This document shows positions 1-8,551 of a DNA stretch of 64,000 nucleotides, one piece after another. The stretch comes from Shewanella frigidimarina (GTDB taxonomy: Bacteria > Pseudomonadota > Gammaproteobacteria > Enterobacterales > Shewanellaceae). The position numbers and the translations under genes were made by a program. The stretch's first letter is position 1. Each line of letters opens with the position of its first letter. The notes beneath the pieces are model-generated. The model searched no databases. It was not told where the DNA came from and saw only the letters and a list, made by a program, of their open reading frames with translations. The stretch is taken from NCBI RefSeq assembly GCF_003797125.1, contig NZ_RKKE01000003.1, forward strand, positions 496,001 to 560,000, given 5' to 3'.

Positions 1-819
1 TATTTATACAAGCATACCCACAGCAGTGCGATTATGCGTGAGATTGGCCGACTTCGTGAAATCGCATTCAGAGCCGTGGGTGAAGGTACCGGTAAACGTC
101 GCGATACCGATAAATATGATAATCACTATTTTCATTTAGTGTTATGGGATAAAGACGAATTAGAGATTGTAGGTGCTTATCGTTTTGCCAGTGCCAAAAT
201 GCTCCACGAATCTATTGGTGAAAATGCGCTGTATAGCCAATCACTTTTTGAATACCACGATGCTTTTGCCCCTTATTTTGACCAGGGGCTCGAACTTGGC
301 CGCAGCTTTGTCCAACCTAAATATTGGGGCCGCCGGAGTTTAGAATATTTGTGGCAAGGTATTGGTGCGTTTTTGATTAAAAACCCGCAGTATCGTTACC
401 TCTTTGGGCCCGTGTCGCTAAGCGATAGCCTGCCGGTACCAGCCAAAGAGATGTTAGTGTTTTTTTACCAACATCACTTCGCTACTAAACACGTTTTAGC
501 GACTTCATTTAATTCATATCAATTCACCGACGAACGTCAGCATCAATTACACCAGTTATTCAATGGCAATGACTATGCTGATAATTTTAAAATACTCAAA
601 CGGACGCTATCGAATATGGGTGTATCAGTACCGACGTTATTTAAGCAGTATGGCGAATTGTGCGACAACAATGGCGTACAGTTTCTCGATTTTGGTATTG
701 ATGCAGAGTTTGGCGACTGTATCGATGGTTTAGTATTAGTCGACATTCACGAGTTAAAGCCGATTAAATATCAAAAATACTTGGCGGGACATTTACCCGA
801 AAACAAAATTGCATCTTGA
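1..819 (+). CDS. GNAT-type acyltransferase (OlsB/hemolysin family), 5' truncated
   Basis: The reading frame is open to the left edge of the window, so this is the C-terminal 272 codons of a longer protein. The opening residues (SSAIMREIGRLREIAFR) and the following GTGKRRDTDKYD and ELEIVGAYRF segments match the start of the Acetyltransf_5 (OlsB/hemolysin) domain, which moves an acyl chain onto an amine. In many gammaproteobacteria this domain follows an N-terminal PlsC-type lysophospholipid acyltransferase domain, which would lie upstream of the window; that fusion is inference. A role in lipid modification is likely, but the substrate cannot be read. The internal ATG at 34 should not be taken as the start, because domain homology begins before it. 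Confidence 0.75.
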   Translation, partial: YLYKHTHSSAIMREIGRLREIAFRAVGEGTGKRRDTDKYDNHYFHLVLWDKDELEIVGAYRFASAKMLHESIGENALYSQSLFEYHDAFAPYFDQGLELGRSFVQPKYWGRRSLEYLWQGIGAFLIKNPQYRYLFGPVSLSDSLPVPAKEMLVFFYQHHFATKHVLATSFNSYQFTDERQHQLHQLFNGNDYADNFKILKRTLSNMGVSVPTLFKQYGELCDNNGVQFLDFGIDAEFGDCIDGLVLVDIHELKPIKYQKYLAGHLPENKIAS

Positions 820-925
820 CCAAATACAAGCTGCTAAGCTTAATAAGAGGTTGTCATTAGGCGTTAAATGATTGTTACACTGATGTTTATCTGATATAAA
901 AGTATAAATACGTGGAGAATCGCTT

Positions 926-1384
926 ATGACAACTTCTACTGAAATGTTAGCTGAGACATTACCTGATACCCCGACTAAACATCTCTGTGTCGCGGACATC
1001 ATGACTACGCGAGTGGTTACCATTGAAATGGATGATCGGTTAATACTGGCAAAAGAAATTTTCGACAACGTCAGCTTCCATCATTTATTAGTGGTTGATA
1101 ACGAGCAACTGAGTGGAATATTGTCTCATCGGGACTTTCTACGAGCGCTCAGTCCTAATATCGGTACCGCTGCTGAATTAATGCGAGACACTGAAACCCT
1201 GCAAAAAAGAGTTCATCAAGTCATGACTCACAATCCATTCACCATCGCCCCTCATTGCGATATCAATCAAGCAACCAGGCTTATTTTAGACCACGATATA
1301 GGATGTTTACCGGTATTAGACAACAATATTATCGTGGGCATTATTACTTGGAAAGATCTATTGAATGCCTATTACGTTAAGTAA
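926..1384 (+). CDS. Tandem CBS domain protein
   Basis: This 152-residue soluble protein is built of two CBS motifs, about residues 22-80 (VADIMTTRVVTIEMDDRL, then VVDNEQLSGILSHRDFL) and 92-150 (VMTHNPFTIAPHCDINQA, then PVLDNNIIVGIITWKDLL). Paired CBS motifs form a Bateman module that binds adenine nucleotides or similar ligands. There is no attached catalytic or membrane domain, so it is probably a stand-alone sensor. GGAG precedes the ATG. It lies 106 bp after the acyltransferase gene. It is distinct from the second CBS protein at 5349. Confidence 0.85.
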   Translation: MTTSTEMLAETLPDTPTKHLCVADIMTTRVVTIEMDDRLILAKEIFDNVSFHHLLVVDNEQLSGILSHRDFLRALSPNIGTAAELMRDTETLQKRVHQVMTHNPFTIAPHCDINQATRLILDHDIGCLPVLDNNIIVGIITWKDLLNAYYVK

Positions 1385-1742
1385 ATGGTTAGCTTTTCAT
1401 CTATTTAATCGTTAACAAAAAAATAGCCTGCCTGTTACTACAGTATTTTTGAACGGCCCTTTTAAGCAGTCCTTTAGATCGAATACTCATCGTATAAGTT
1501 CCGTATATTGACCGTATAATCTGACATACAATCTGCTGCTTTATTTATCATCAACCGCTAATGTTGAAGTGCCGAAAAAACAAATTTTGGCAATAGCCTT
1601 TTCAAAAAATAAATATTACTAAGCCTGCCAACTAGATAGCTTCATTTCGTAAATTGTTCATATTTATATGCTGGAAAATGTCACATTACTCTGCTTTTAT
1701 TAGACACAGGGCTCGTGGCTATCATGTGATAAGGACAGCATT
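1385..1742. other. Intergenic region, nothing recognised
   Basis: This 358-base AT-rich stretch lies between the CBS gene and the next small gene. I see no convincing ORF, RNA gene or strong hairpin. The sequence GATAAGGACAGC just before 1743 is a usable ribosome binding site for the downstream gene. Confidence 0.5.
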
Positions 1743-2087
1743 ATGATTAAGTTTACATACCACCTCAATCAAGACAATATTGAGTTGCAAGCGAGTAATT
1801 GGTGCGGACTAGAACGGGTATTTATTAATGGTAAAGTGGTGTCACGCAAGTTCAATTTTGGTTTACAAAGCATGCATGATGTATTACTCAATAATGGTAA
1901 AAAGTGTCGTTTTCAATTAGTTCTCGATCCACAAACAGAATTAGTCTCTTGCCGTATTTACAAACAAAACCAATTAGTGACTATTTTAAATCAAGGTAAA
2001 AAACAGCTACAAAAAAGCCAGTTCCTTATCGAAACTAGCTTCGTTGTTGCATGTGTCGGCATGCTCAGCTTGTTTTGGTTAAGTTAA
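1743..2087 (+). CDS. Hypothetical protein with C-terminal membrane anchor
   Basis: I do not recognise this 114-residue protein. It has a polar, beta-rich N-terminal 90 residues with short repeats of aromatic and glycine residues (WCGLERVFINGKVVSRKF), followed by one hydrophobic segment at about residues 95-113 (ETSFVVACVGMLSLFWLS) that ends the protein. This suggests a tail-anchored cytoplasmic domain. AAGGA lies at normal distance before the ATG. It is a single gene, convergent with the TonB-like gene downstream. Confidence 0.6.
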   Translation: MIKFTYHLNQDNIELQASNWCGLERVFINGKVVSRKFNFGLQSMHDVLLNNGKKCRFQLVLDPQTELVSCRIYKQNQLVTILNQGKKQLQKSQFLIETSFVVACVGMLSLFWLS

Positions 2088-2129
2088 ACATAACCAATGA
2101 GATTGGTATAACACAAGCAGACTTGGGTA

Positions 2130-3236
2130 TTAACCTATGGTGAAATCAAGCTGAACGGTAGACTTTGCTTCTGTTGGCTTACCATCAACAAATTTAGGTG
2201 CATAACGCCATTGACTGAGCGCTTCTATCGATTCTTTTTCAAACTGGGTGCCACCTTTAGAGTCAATGATCTCAGGTGATTTAACAAAACCATTTTCATC
2301 TACCGTAAACTCAACTTGCACCCAACCAGATTTTCTTCTTTGAGCATATGATTGCGGGTATTTTGGTGGTTTTCTAAATAACGGGGTTTGTTCTTGTTGG
2401 TCACTCCATGGCGTCATTTTACCAATCGCAATGCAATGCTCAGTGGCTTTATCGCCTAGGCCTTTTTGCTCATACAGTTTCACTAACAAGGCATGCGCAC
2501 GAAGCTCATACGGATGGCTATAAGGTAATGCCCGATATTGTTTGATAACTTCAACTAAATTTGTAATAGCTTGAGTTGGCTTACCCATAGTCTCATATAA
2601 CGCACCCACTAGATAAGTAGCATCAACTCGTTTAATGGCATCCTCTGGCAACTTACTGGTATAAATATCGTAAGCGTCAAACGCCAAAGTTCTCACTGTG
2701 CGGGTATAATACTCGGTGCGCGATAATCGGTGAAACGTAATGAGTTTTACTTCTGCAACCGTTAACTCATTGTCAGCTTTTTCTGCAATCTCTATTGCTT
2801 CAAATAATAACATTTTCGCGTATTTATCATCTGTTGTCGATTCAGCTAACCCAATCAAAGGATCGATTAACTCGATACCATTATCGGTCACGTTTTCACG
2901 GTATACAGCTAATGCAGAAGTAAATAATTGATGCGCCTTAAGCGTCGCTTCATCTTCAATAACACGGCCTTGATTCTTTTTCTTAGGTTCAACCATTACC
3001 GCATTTGCATAATTGATGGCTAACTTAGCGCTATCAAAGCTGTCTTGACCGAATTTAATTTGACCTAACTCATAGGCTTGCTGCGCATATTTCAGCGTAT
3101 CTTGGTTGTTATTACTTTCAACAGAAGCATTGTACTGTTGATAAGCTTGTGAAAAATCCTCTACATCGGTTGGTTCAGCATAAGCTACGTGGCTAACAAA
3201 AGCCGCCGCTATCGATAAGCGTAAAAGTGTCTTCAT
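2130..3236 (-). CDS. TonB-family energy transducer-like periplasmic protein
   Basis: This 368-residue protein starts with a cleavable-looking signal peptide (LLRLSIAAAFVSHVAYA). Residues 30-280 are helical and TPR-like (repeated YQQY, YAQQAYELG, YLVGALYETMG patterns). The last 80 residues form a TonB C-terminal domain (PPKYPQSYAQRRKSGWVQVE, then EALSQWRYAPKFVDGKP). TonB proteins normally keep an N-terminal membrane anchor to couple to ExbB/ExbD; here a signal peptidase site follows the only hydrophobic segment, so it may be a free periplasmic protein rather than a true transducer. No exbB, exbD or receptor gene is next to it. A Fur-like sequence lies in the divergent promoter region. Confidence 0.8.
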   Translation of the reverse strand: MKTLLRLSIAAAFVSHVAYAEPTDVEDFSQAYQQYNASVESNNNQDTLKYAQQAYELGQIKFGQDSFDSAKLAINYANAVMVEPKKKNQGRVIEDEATLKAHQLFTSALAVYRENVTDNGIELIDPLIGLAESTTDDKYAKMLLFEAIEIAEKADNELTVAEVKLITFHRLSRTEYYTRTVRTLAFDAYDIYTSKLPEDAIKRVDATYLVGALYETMGKPTQAITNLVEVIKQYRALPYSHPYELRAHALLVKLYEQKGLGDKATEHCIAIGKMTPWSDQQEQTPLFRKPPKYPQSYAQRRKSGWVQVEFTVDENGFVKSPEIIDSKGGTQFEKESIEALSQWRYAPKFVDGKPTEAKSTVQLDFTIG

Positions 3237-3342
3237 AACGTTCTAAATCCTTTTTAATTTTATCCTTAACCTTTTCTCGCACTGCGCAAAATACTGGTCG
3301 AGTAATATTGAAGTAAATACCCCCTACTTTTACCCATTTTTA

Positions 3343-3374
3343 TGACTTAGGTCAACTTAATGAAAATCATTGTA
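3343..3374. promoter_or_regulatory. Candidate Fur box and adjacent dyad in divergent promoter
   Basis: Positions 3356-3374 (CTTAATGAAAATCATTGTA) match 14 of 19 bases of the classical Fur consensus. Directly before it, 3343-3354 is a perfect dyad, TGAC-TTAG-GTCA. The site is 120 bp from the TonB-like gene start and 89 bp from the first DUF1538 gene, so it could act on either. Iron control would fit a TonB-type protein. The assignment rests on a motif match only. Confidence 0.35.
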
Positions 3375-3462
3375 AACAATATGTTGCGAAATATTGTCCC
3401 ATAGGCACACTAAATTATCCCGCTTGTTATTTATCTCAGCGCAAAATAATACAGGAGCCAAG

Positions 3463-4200
3463 ATGTCTGCCATCACCAAATTGCTCCAAGCGATGTTAAG
3501 TAGCTTCAAAGACCTTATTCCGATTATCTTAGTGGTCAGTTTTTTTGAAATATTTGTGCTTCATCAAGCGCCTGCAGAACTTGGATCTATTCTTGTGGGT
3601 GTAGTGTTTATTGTATTAGGGCTGACCTTTTTTGTATTTGGTTTGGAAATGGGTTTATTTCCCATCGGCGAATCACTTGCTGAAGCATTAGCACGAAAAG
3701 GCAGTGTGTTTTGGTTAGTTATTTTCTCATTCTCATTAGGTTTTGGCACCACATTAGCAGAGCCTGCTCTTACGGCTGTGGCAAACGAAGCGGCACAAGT
3801 TGCCGCAAACGCTGGTGCGATAGAGTCAAACCAACAATCCATGAGTTCTTATGCGATGGGCTTACGATTAACCGTCGCCATTTCGGTTGGTTTGGCTATT
3901 TTACTCGGTGTGATCCGCATTCTTAAAGGATGGCCAATCCACTACCTTATTATTGGTGGTTACGTGTTGGTGATGATCCTCACCAGCTTTGCACCCGCCA
4001 ACATTATCGGCATTGCTTATGATTCTGGCGGCGTCACCACATCGACCATTACAGTGCCTTTAGTAACAGCCCTAGGGGTTGGCCTAGCAAGTGTTATTAA
4101 AGGCCGCAACCCTATGATTGATGGCTTTGGATTAATTGCATTTGCCAGCCTAAGCCCAATGATTTTTGTACTACTGTACGGCATGGTGTTTTTACAGTGA
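3463..4200 (+). CDS. DUF1538 integral membrane protein, first of a pair
   Basis: This 245-residue, strongly hydrophobic protein has about seven membrane segments and the DUF1538 signatures FPIGESLAEAL, EPALTAVANEAA and YDSGGVTTSTITVPLV. The start at 3463 is chosen because ACAGGAG precedes it; the frame opens at a TTG at 3394 with no binding site. The same signatures recur in the next gene, so the two probably form a heteromeric membrane complex. From memory, a DUF1538 pair from a halophilic Halomonas was described as a Na+(Li+,K+)/H+ antiporter (UmpAB); I could not check this, and the substrate here is not shown by the sequence. It is the first of four genes with short gaps. Confidence 0.85.
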   Translation: MSAITKLLQAMLSSFKDLIPIILVVSFFEIFVLHQAPAELGSILVGVVFIVLGLTFFVFGLEMGLFPIGESLAEALARKGSVFWLVIFSFSLGFGTTLAEPALTAVANEAAQVAANAGAIESNQQSMSSYAMGLRLTVAISVGLAILLGVIRILKGWPIHYLIIGGYVLVMILTSFAPANIIGIAYDSGGVTTSTITVPLVTALGVGLASVIKGRNPMIDGFGLIAFASLSPMIFVLLYGMVFLQ

Positions 4201-4230
4201 TCGATATCGCCAATAAAATGAGGAGTTGTT

Positions 4231-4998
4231 TTGCTCAATGAACTGATTAGCACTTTATTTCTGACTGCTCGTGATGTCATTCCTATCGCGATAATTCTAT
4301 TTGGCTTTCAGCTGGGCGTGCTTAAACGCCCTATCAACCAATGGCGTAAAGTATTGCTCGGATTTGTTTATGTCATTATCGGCCTCACTTTTTTTCTTGT
4401 TGGTTTGCAATTAGCGCTATTCCCTATTGGTGAGAGCATGGCAAATCAACTGACCACCAGCGAGTTTTTACACCCAGATGGTGGCAACGAGCCGTTTATT
4501 TGGCAAGATTATTTTTGGGTTTATGTGTTTGCTGCCGCAATCGGTTTTAGTACCACAATTGCAGAACCGTCATTAATTGCTGTGGCCATCAAAGCCAACC
4601 AAGTCTCGGGTGGCACCATTGGTATCCAAGGCCTTCGAATGTCAGTGGCGTTTGGCGTCGCGATTGGTATTACGTTGGGTTGTTTTCGTATTGTGGTTGG
4701 CGATCCCATTCACTATTACATTATGGCCGGCTATGTAGTGGTGGTCATTCAAACCTTTTATGCCCCAAAAATGATTGTACCTCTAGCCTATGACTCTGGT
4801 GGCGTAACCACCTCAACCGTAACAGTGCCATTAGTTGCGGCATTAGGACTTGGACTGGCCACCAATGTTGAAGGCCGTAATCCATTAATTGATGGCTTTG
4901 GCTTGATTGCCTTTGCCAGTTTATTTCCGATGATCACCGTTATGGGTTACGCCCAAGCGGTTGACTATTTATCCAAACGAAAAGCCACTAAGGAGTAA
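4231..4998 (+). CDS. DUF1538 integral membrane protein, second of a pair
   Basis: This 255-residue membrane protein is a paralogue of the preceding gene, with FPIGESMANQL, EPSLIAVAIKAN and YDSGGVTTSTVTVPLV at matching places. It has an extra loop near residues 75-95 (TSEFLHPDGGNEPFIWQ). Translation appears to start at a TTG (4231) five bases after AGGAG (4221-4225); no in-frame ATG is available near it. It lies 30 bp after the first DUF1538 gene and 3 bp before the PII-like gene. The conserved SGGVTTS loop with nearby acidic residues is a plausible ion-binding site, which is inference. Confidence 0.85.
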   Translation: MLNELISTLFLTARDVIPIAIILFGFQLGVLKRPINQWRKVLLGFVYVIIGLTFFLVGLQLALFPIGESMANQLTTSEFLHPDGGNEPFIWQDYFWVYVFAAAIGFSTTIAEPSLIAVAIKANQVSGGTIGIQGLRMSVAFGVAIGITLGCFRIVVGDPIHYYIMAGYVVVVIQTFYAPKMIVPLAYDSGGVTTSTVTVPLVAALGLGLATNVEGRNPLIDGFGLIAFASLFPMITVMGYAQAVDYLSKRKATKE

Positions 4999-5001
4999 CC
5001 T

Positions 5002-5352
5002 ATGCGCTTTAAATTAATTGTCGCCTTTGTCGACGATGACTGTACCGATAAGGTACTTGATGCAGCGCGTGTTGCAGGCGCAACGGGTGCCACTGTGATT
5101 AATCATGCTCGCGGTGAAGGGCTAGAAAAAAAGAAAACCTTTATGGGGCTTACCCTAGATGTTCAGCGTGATGTGATTTTGTGGTTGGTAGAAGAACACA
5201 TGAGCCGCAACATTCTCGAAACCATATCTAACGTAGGTGAATTTGACACCAATTCAGGCAAAGGTATTGCGATTCAAATTGATGTTGAAGATGCCGTTGG
5301 AGTGGCCCATCAAGTTCAAAAATTGAGTAAAGACATTGAGGATCAAATATGA
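5002..5352 (+). CDS. PII-like signalling protein of the DUF1538 operon
   Basis: This 116-residue protein has the ferredoxin-like layout of PII (GlnB/GlnK) proteins: a first strand MRFKLIVAFVDDD, a central loop HARGEGLEKKKTFMG in the T-loop position, and a late SGKGIAIQIDVEDAVGV segment resembling the nucleotide-binding B-loop and following strand. The tyrosine of classical GlnB that is uridylylated is not evident, so this is a PII-like rather than a nitrogen-control protein. Sitting between the membrane pair and a CBS protein with 3-bp and overlapping junctions, it probably gates the transporter in response to a nucleotide; the ligand is unknown. Confidence 0.75.
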   Translation: MRFKLIVAFVDDDCTDKVLDAARVAGATGATVINHARGEGLEKKKTFMGLTLDVQRDVILWLVEEHMSRNILETISNVGEFDTNSGKGIAIQIDVEDAVGVAHQVQKLSKDIEDQI

Positions 5353-5753
5353 GTAGCACAACCCCTATTTGTAATCGTGACGTCATGAATAACCATTACG
5401 TCATGGTTGATGGAATGCACACTGTGGCCGAAGCGATCCAAGAAGCCATTAGCAATAACGTCAATATATTAGTCGTTAATAAACGCAATGAACATGACGA
5501 ATACGGCATGGTTCTCATGAGCGATATAGCTCGCAAAGTGTTAGCCAAAGACAAGTCACCTGAGCGCACCAACATTTACGAAGTTATGATAAAGCCAGTA
5601 CTTTCATTGTCTGCTGACATGGATGTTCGCTATACCGCACGGCTTTTTGAGCGCTTTAATATCAATAAGGCCCCCGTGATTGAAGCAGGTGAGATTTTAG
5701 GTTTTGTCACCTATGACAATATTGTGCTTAAGGGCATGATAGCAAAGTCATAA
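5349..5753 (+). CDS. CBS domain protein of the DUF1538 operon
   Basis: This 134-residue protein has two CBS motifs (about residues 8-65 and 72-134: RDVMNNHYVMVDGMHTVAEA, then VMIKPVLSLSADMDVRYTAR and FGVTYDN-like GFVTYDNIVL). Its ATG overlaps the stop of the PII-like gene by four bases (ATGA), indicating translational coupling. CBS pairs bind adenosine ligands, so together with the PII-like protein the operon carries two separate ligand-sensing proteins for one membrane complex. Confidence 0.85.
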   Translation: MSSTTPICNRDVMNNHYVMVDGMHTVAEAIQEAISNNVNILVVNKRNEHDEYGMVLMSDIARKVLAKDKSPERTNIYEVMIKPVLSLSADMDVRYTARLFERFNINKAPVIEAGEILGFVTYDNIVLKGMIAKS

Positions 5754-5782
5754 TATGCATCTACTATATTATGCACATGTGG

Positions 5783-6652
5783 TTATTCGAGCTGGCGAAT
5801 AATAAAATCAATCAAGGTTCGTGTTTTTAATGGCAGATTTTTGTCTTTATATAATAAGTGTATTGGCATCGCATCTGGAGGTATTAATGCGCTGACATTT
5901 ATTAACAATCCAGCTTGAATTGCCTCTTGCACCACAATCTGTGGCTGTAAAATAATGCCCAGTCCATCTATCGCGGCTTGGATTAATACCAAGCCACTAT
6001 TGGACAACAATCTAAAGCTGCGTTTACCAAACAACTGGCTATGGGCAACCGCTAATGAAGCACTTTTCGAATAGCGAAAGCCTAAACAATCATGCCGAGG
6101 TAAATCGCTAATTGACTCTATTGGCGAATGTTGAGCTAAATAGTGAGGCGAAGCACAAAATAACATTTCATAATTCATAATATGCCTGCCAATTAACGCA
6201 GAGTCATCAAGATTGCCAATTCTGACCACCACATCAGCATGATCGACCATGGGATCGATTAGATTATTATCAAGTCGCAGCTCTACATCAATTTGCGGAT
6301 ATTGCAGTAAAAATTGATTCACTATCGGTGCCAGCACAATATTGCCAAAACTCACTGGAGCATTAATTCTAATGGTGCCTTTTGGCGTCGAACTCATCGA
6401 CTGCAGCGTGTTTTCAGCTTGCTCAATAGCCATCAAGATTATCTGGCATTCTTGGTAATAAACGTGGCCCGATTCCGTTAATTCTTGTTGACGAGTAGTA
6501 CGGTTAATGAGCTTAACCCCAAGGTAGGCCTCTAACTGATTAATGTGTTTACTCACCATAGTCCGGCTGATATTAAATTTATGCGCAGCTGTGCCGTAGT
6601 TGCCCTGCTCAGCCACATGACTAAACACCTGCATCGCAGTTAATTTATCCAC
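5783..6652 (-). CDS. LysR family transcriptional regulator
   Basis: This is a 289-residue LysR regulator. The N-terminal helix-turn-helix (residues 1-60) includes FSHVAEQGNYGTAAHKFN, ISRTMVSKHINQLE and LGVKLINRTTR. Residues 90-289 form the effector-binding domain (RINAPVSFGNIVLAPIVNQF). It belongs to the DsdC/AaeR-like subgroup with INAP after the linker. It is divergent from the monooxygenase-like gene, with 129 bp between the starts, so that gene and the oxidoreductase after it are its most likely targets. The inducer is unknown. Confidence 0.9.
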   Translation of the reverse strand: MDKLTAMQVFSHVAEQGNYGTAAHKFNISRTMVSKHINQLEAYLGVKLINRTTRQQELTESGHVYYQECQIILMAIEQAENTLQSMSSTPKGTIRINAPVSFGNIVLAPIVNQFLLQYPQIDVELRLDNNLIDPMVDHADVVVRIGNLDDSALIGRHIMNYEMLFCASPHYLAQHSPIESISDLPRHDCLGFRYSKSASLAVAHSQLFGKRSFRLLSNSGLVLIQAAIDGLGIILQPQIVVQEAIQAGLLINVSALIPPDAMPIHLLYKDKNLPLKTRTLIDFIIRQLE

Positions 6653-6781
6653 CGAATATCCTTAATACAGCATCAAACCAGTGTTGATTATAAACCTATG
6701 GTGTTTTCTGTAAACACCAGTAGGCCATTTTGCCTTGCGCCTAACTGGTTTACGATGCCCCATTATTATTAAGGGGTTGAT

Positions 6782-7096
6782 ATGGATAACAAACTGGATC
6801 AACAAGGCGTGTTTATCACCGCTGAAATTCACATTAAAGACCAAGTGCCTTTGGCACAAGGAATCGCAGCTGTCCGTCAATTCTGTGCAGATATGAATAG
6901 CGAACCAGGCTGTTCACTTGCAATAGCTCTGCAAAATAAAACCAATCCTAAACAATTTGTGTTTTGGGAACGTTATAACGACCAAGCGGCATTTGATGCC
7001 CACTTTGCAGCTGATCATACTCAAGCCTTTATCAAATCGGCGTTAACCGATCTAAAGCAAGCGTTTGACTATCAAAAATTAACCACTGAGGGATAA
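6782..7096 (+). CDS. Putative quinol monooxygenase (ABM domain)
   Basis: This 104-residue protein is a single antibiotic-biosynthesis-monooxygenase (ABM, YgiN-like) domain. The ferredoxin-like fold is suggested by FITAEIHIKDQ, the EPGCSLAIALQNKTNP strand and the signature FVFWERYNDQAAFDAHF, followed by HTQAFI. Such small dimeric proteins oxidise quinols or protect against reactive quinones without a cofactor. AAGGGG precedes the ATG. It is three bases from the Gfo/Idh gene, so the two form an operon under the divergent LysR gene. Confidence 0.8.
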   Translation: MDNKLDQQGVFITAEIHIKDQVPLAQGIAAVRQFCADMNSEPGCSLAIALQNKTNPKQFVFWERYNDQAAFDAHFAADHTQAFIKSALTDLKQAFDYQKLTTEG

Positions 7097-7099
7097 TTA

Positions 7100-8137
7100 A
7101 TGTCTGGATCGATTAAATGGGCCATATTAGGCACCAGTTTTATCTCTGGGGTAATGGCTGATGCGATTAAAGCACAAGGTCAAAGCACAATTTATGGTGT
7201 TGCCGGACGCAACACCACAACATTGGCAGAGTTTGCCAATCAGTATCAAATTCCACATCAATTTACGGATTTTGATGCGTTAATCAACAGCCCTGAAGTC
7301 GATGTTATCTACATTGCTCTGCCAAATCATCTACATCATGAATACATAATCAAAGCGGCTAATGCTGGCAAAGCCATTTTATGTGAAAAATCATTGTCCG
7401 TAGACATGCCAAAAACCATCGAAAGCCTTGATGCTGTAACGCAAAATAAGGTGTTTTTCCTTGAAGGATTAATGTATTTAGCTCACCCCTTTATGAAACA
7501 GCTAAGTAAAACATTAGCCACTGGTGTGATTGGTGAAGTAAAAAGTATTCGCGGCCAATACTGTGCATCCATTAGCCAGTTTGTTAACCCTGCCAGCCTT
7601 GGTGCATTATTTAACTTAGGTTGCTACCCTGCATCATTAATGCAGTTAGTCATGCAACAACAATTTGGTACCGAGCAAAGCCAACAATACCAAATTGAAG
7701 CGACCGGTAGACGCGGCCAAGACGGTAATATTTGCGAATCAACCGCCATTGTCAGTTACAGCAACGACGTGCAATGTCATCTGCATACCGCTGAAGACTA
7801 TGGTCTGCACGCAGGCTTTACTATTTTAGGCAGCTTAGGAAGTATTGAGTTCACCTCAAACCCTTGGTTACCAGAATCTCAGGGTAATCATTTTACCGTT
7901 AGATTATATGAACAAGAAGCTGAAGTGATAGATGTTGAAGTAGTAAACGTTGAAGCTAAAGGCAATGGGTTTTACTATCAAGTAGAAGCGGTGCTTAACG
8001 CATTAGACACTAAGCAATACACAGTACCTAGACCTTTGGTACAGGTCAGTGACTCTGTTGATATTATGCAAATGTTAACCACATGGCATAAAGCCGCCTT
8101 AGAAAGCCGCGCTGCGAACCACACCACTGAACGCTAA
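7100..8137 (+). CDS. Gfo/Idh/MocA family oxidoreductase
   Basis: This 345-residue NAD(P)-dependent oxidoreductase has an N-terminal Rossmann fold (AILGTSFISGVMADAI), the IALPNHLHHEYIIKA strand and the family signature CEKSLSVDMP in place of the usual EKP. The C-terminal half is the alpha/beta substrate domain (residues 125-345), with LFNLGCYPASLMQLVMQ. Substrates of this family are sugars, inositols or dihydrodiols; none can be chosen here. It is co-transcribed with the upstream monooxygenase-like gene, and its last 39 bases overlap the 3' end of the convergent Nudix gene. Confidence 0.85.
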   Translation: MSGSIKWAILGTSFISGVMADAIKAQGQSTIYGVAGRNTTTLAEFANQYQIPHQFTDFDALINSPEVDVIYIALPNHLHHEYIIKAANAGKAILCEKSLSVDMPKTIESLDAVTQNKVFFLEGLMYLAHPFMKQLSKTLATGVIGEVKSIRGQYCASISQFVNPASLGALFNLGCYPASLMQLVMQQQFGTEQSQQYQIEATGRRGQDGNICESTAIVSYSNDVQCHLHTAEDYGLHAGFTILGSLGSIEFTSNPWLPESQGNHFTVRLYEQEAEVIDVEVVNVEAKGNGFYYQVEAVLNALDTKQYTVPRPLVQVSDSVDIMQMLTTWHKAALESRAANHTTER

Positions 8138-8503
8138 ACATTCGCTTACTCGCTGTTGCTGAATGTTAGATAATTCAGTAACAGCAACGAAAGCGTACTC
8201 GCTGTGTTCATCGCTTAAACTTATTTGGGCACCTTTGGGTAACTCGCAGCGAAAGATAAACGCTTGCGATTGATACGCACTGTGAAAATACACTCCAGAC
8301 AGATATTGCACATCCACCTCACAGCCCAACTCTTCAAAACATTCACGTTGTAATGCCTGATGAATCGTTTCATTAGGGTCAAGCCCACCACCCGGCAAGC
8401 CCCAATGTTTGTCACCATAAGTGGCTTTTAACAGCAAGACTTCCCCTACTGTATTGGTTATGACCGCGTGAGAACTCAATCTAAATAAGTCATTAAAAGC
8501 CAT
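8099..8503 (-). CDS. Nudix hydrolase
   Basis: This 134-residue protein contains the Nudix box (GGGLDPNETIHQALQRECFE followed by ELG), matching GX5EX7REUXEEXGU, at residues 37-59. The box binds metal and hydrolyses a nucleoside diphosphate linked to a group X. The length is close to MutT-type proteins, but the substrate cannot be told. The 3' ends of this gene and the Gfo/Idh gene overlap tail to tail by 39 bp, leaving no room for a normal terminator between them. Confidence 0.9.
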   Translation of the reverse strand: MAFNDLFRLSSHAVITNTVGEVLLLKATYGDKHWGLPGGGLDPNETIHQALQRECFEELGCEVDVQYLSGVYFHSAYQSQAFIFRCELPKGAQISLSDEHSEYAFVAVTELSNIQQQRVSECLAFSGVVRSAAF

Positions 8504-8551
8504 GATGGTTTTCCTGTTATAAATAGAGGCTTGTTATGTACTCTTAAAAAA

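Noticed and set aside
793..1068. 91-codon minus-strand frame
   Set aside because: It lies largely antisense to the CBS gene, which has clear domain motifs and a ribosome binding site.
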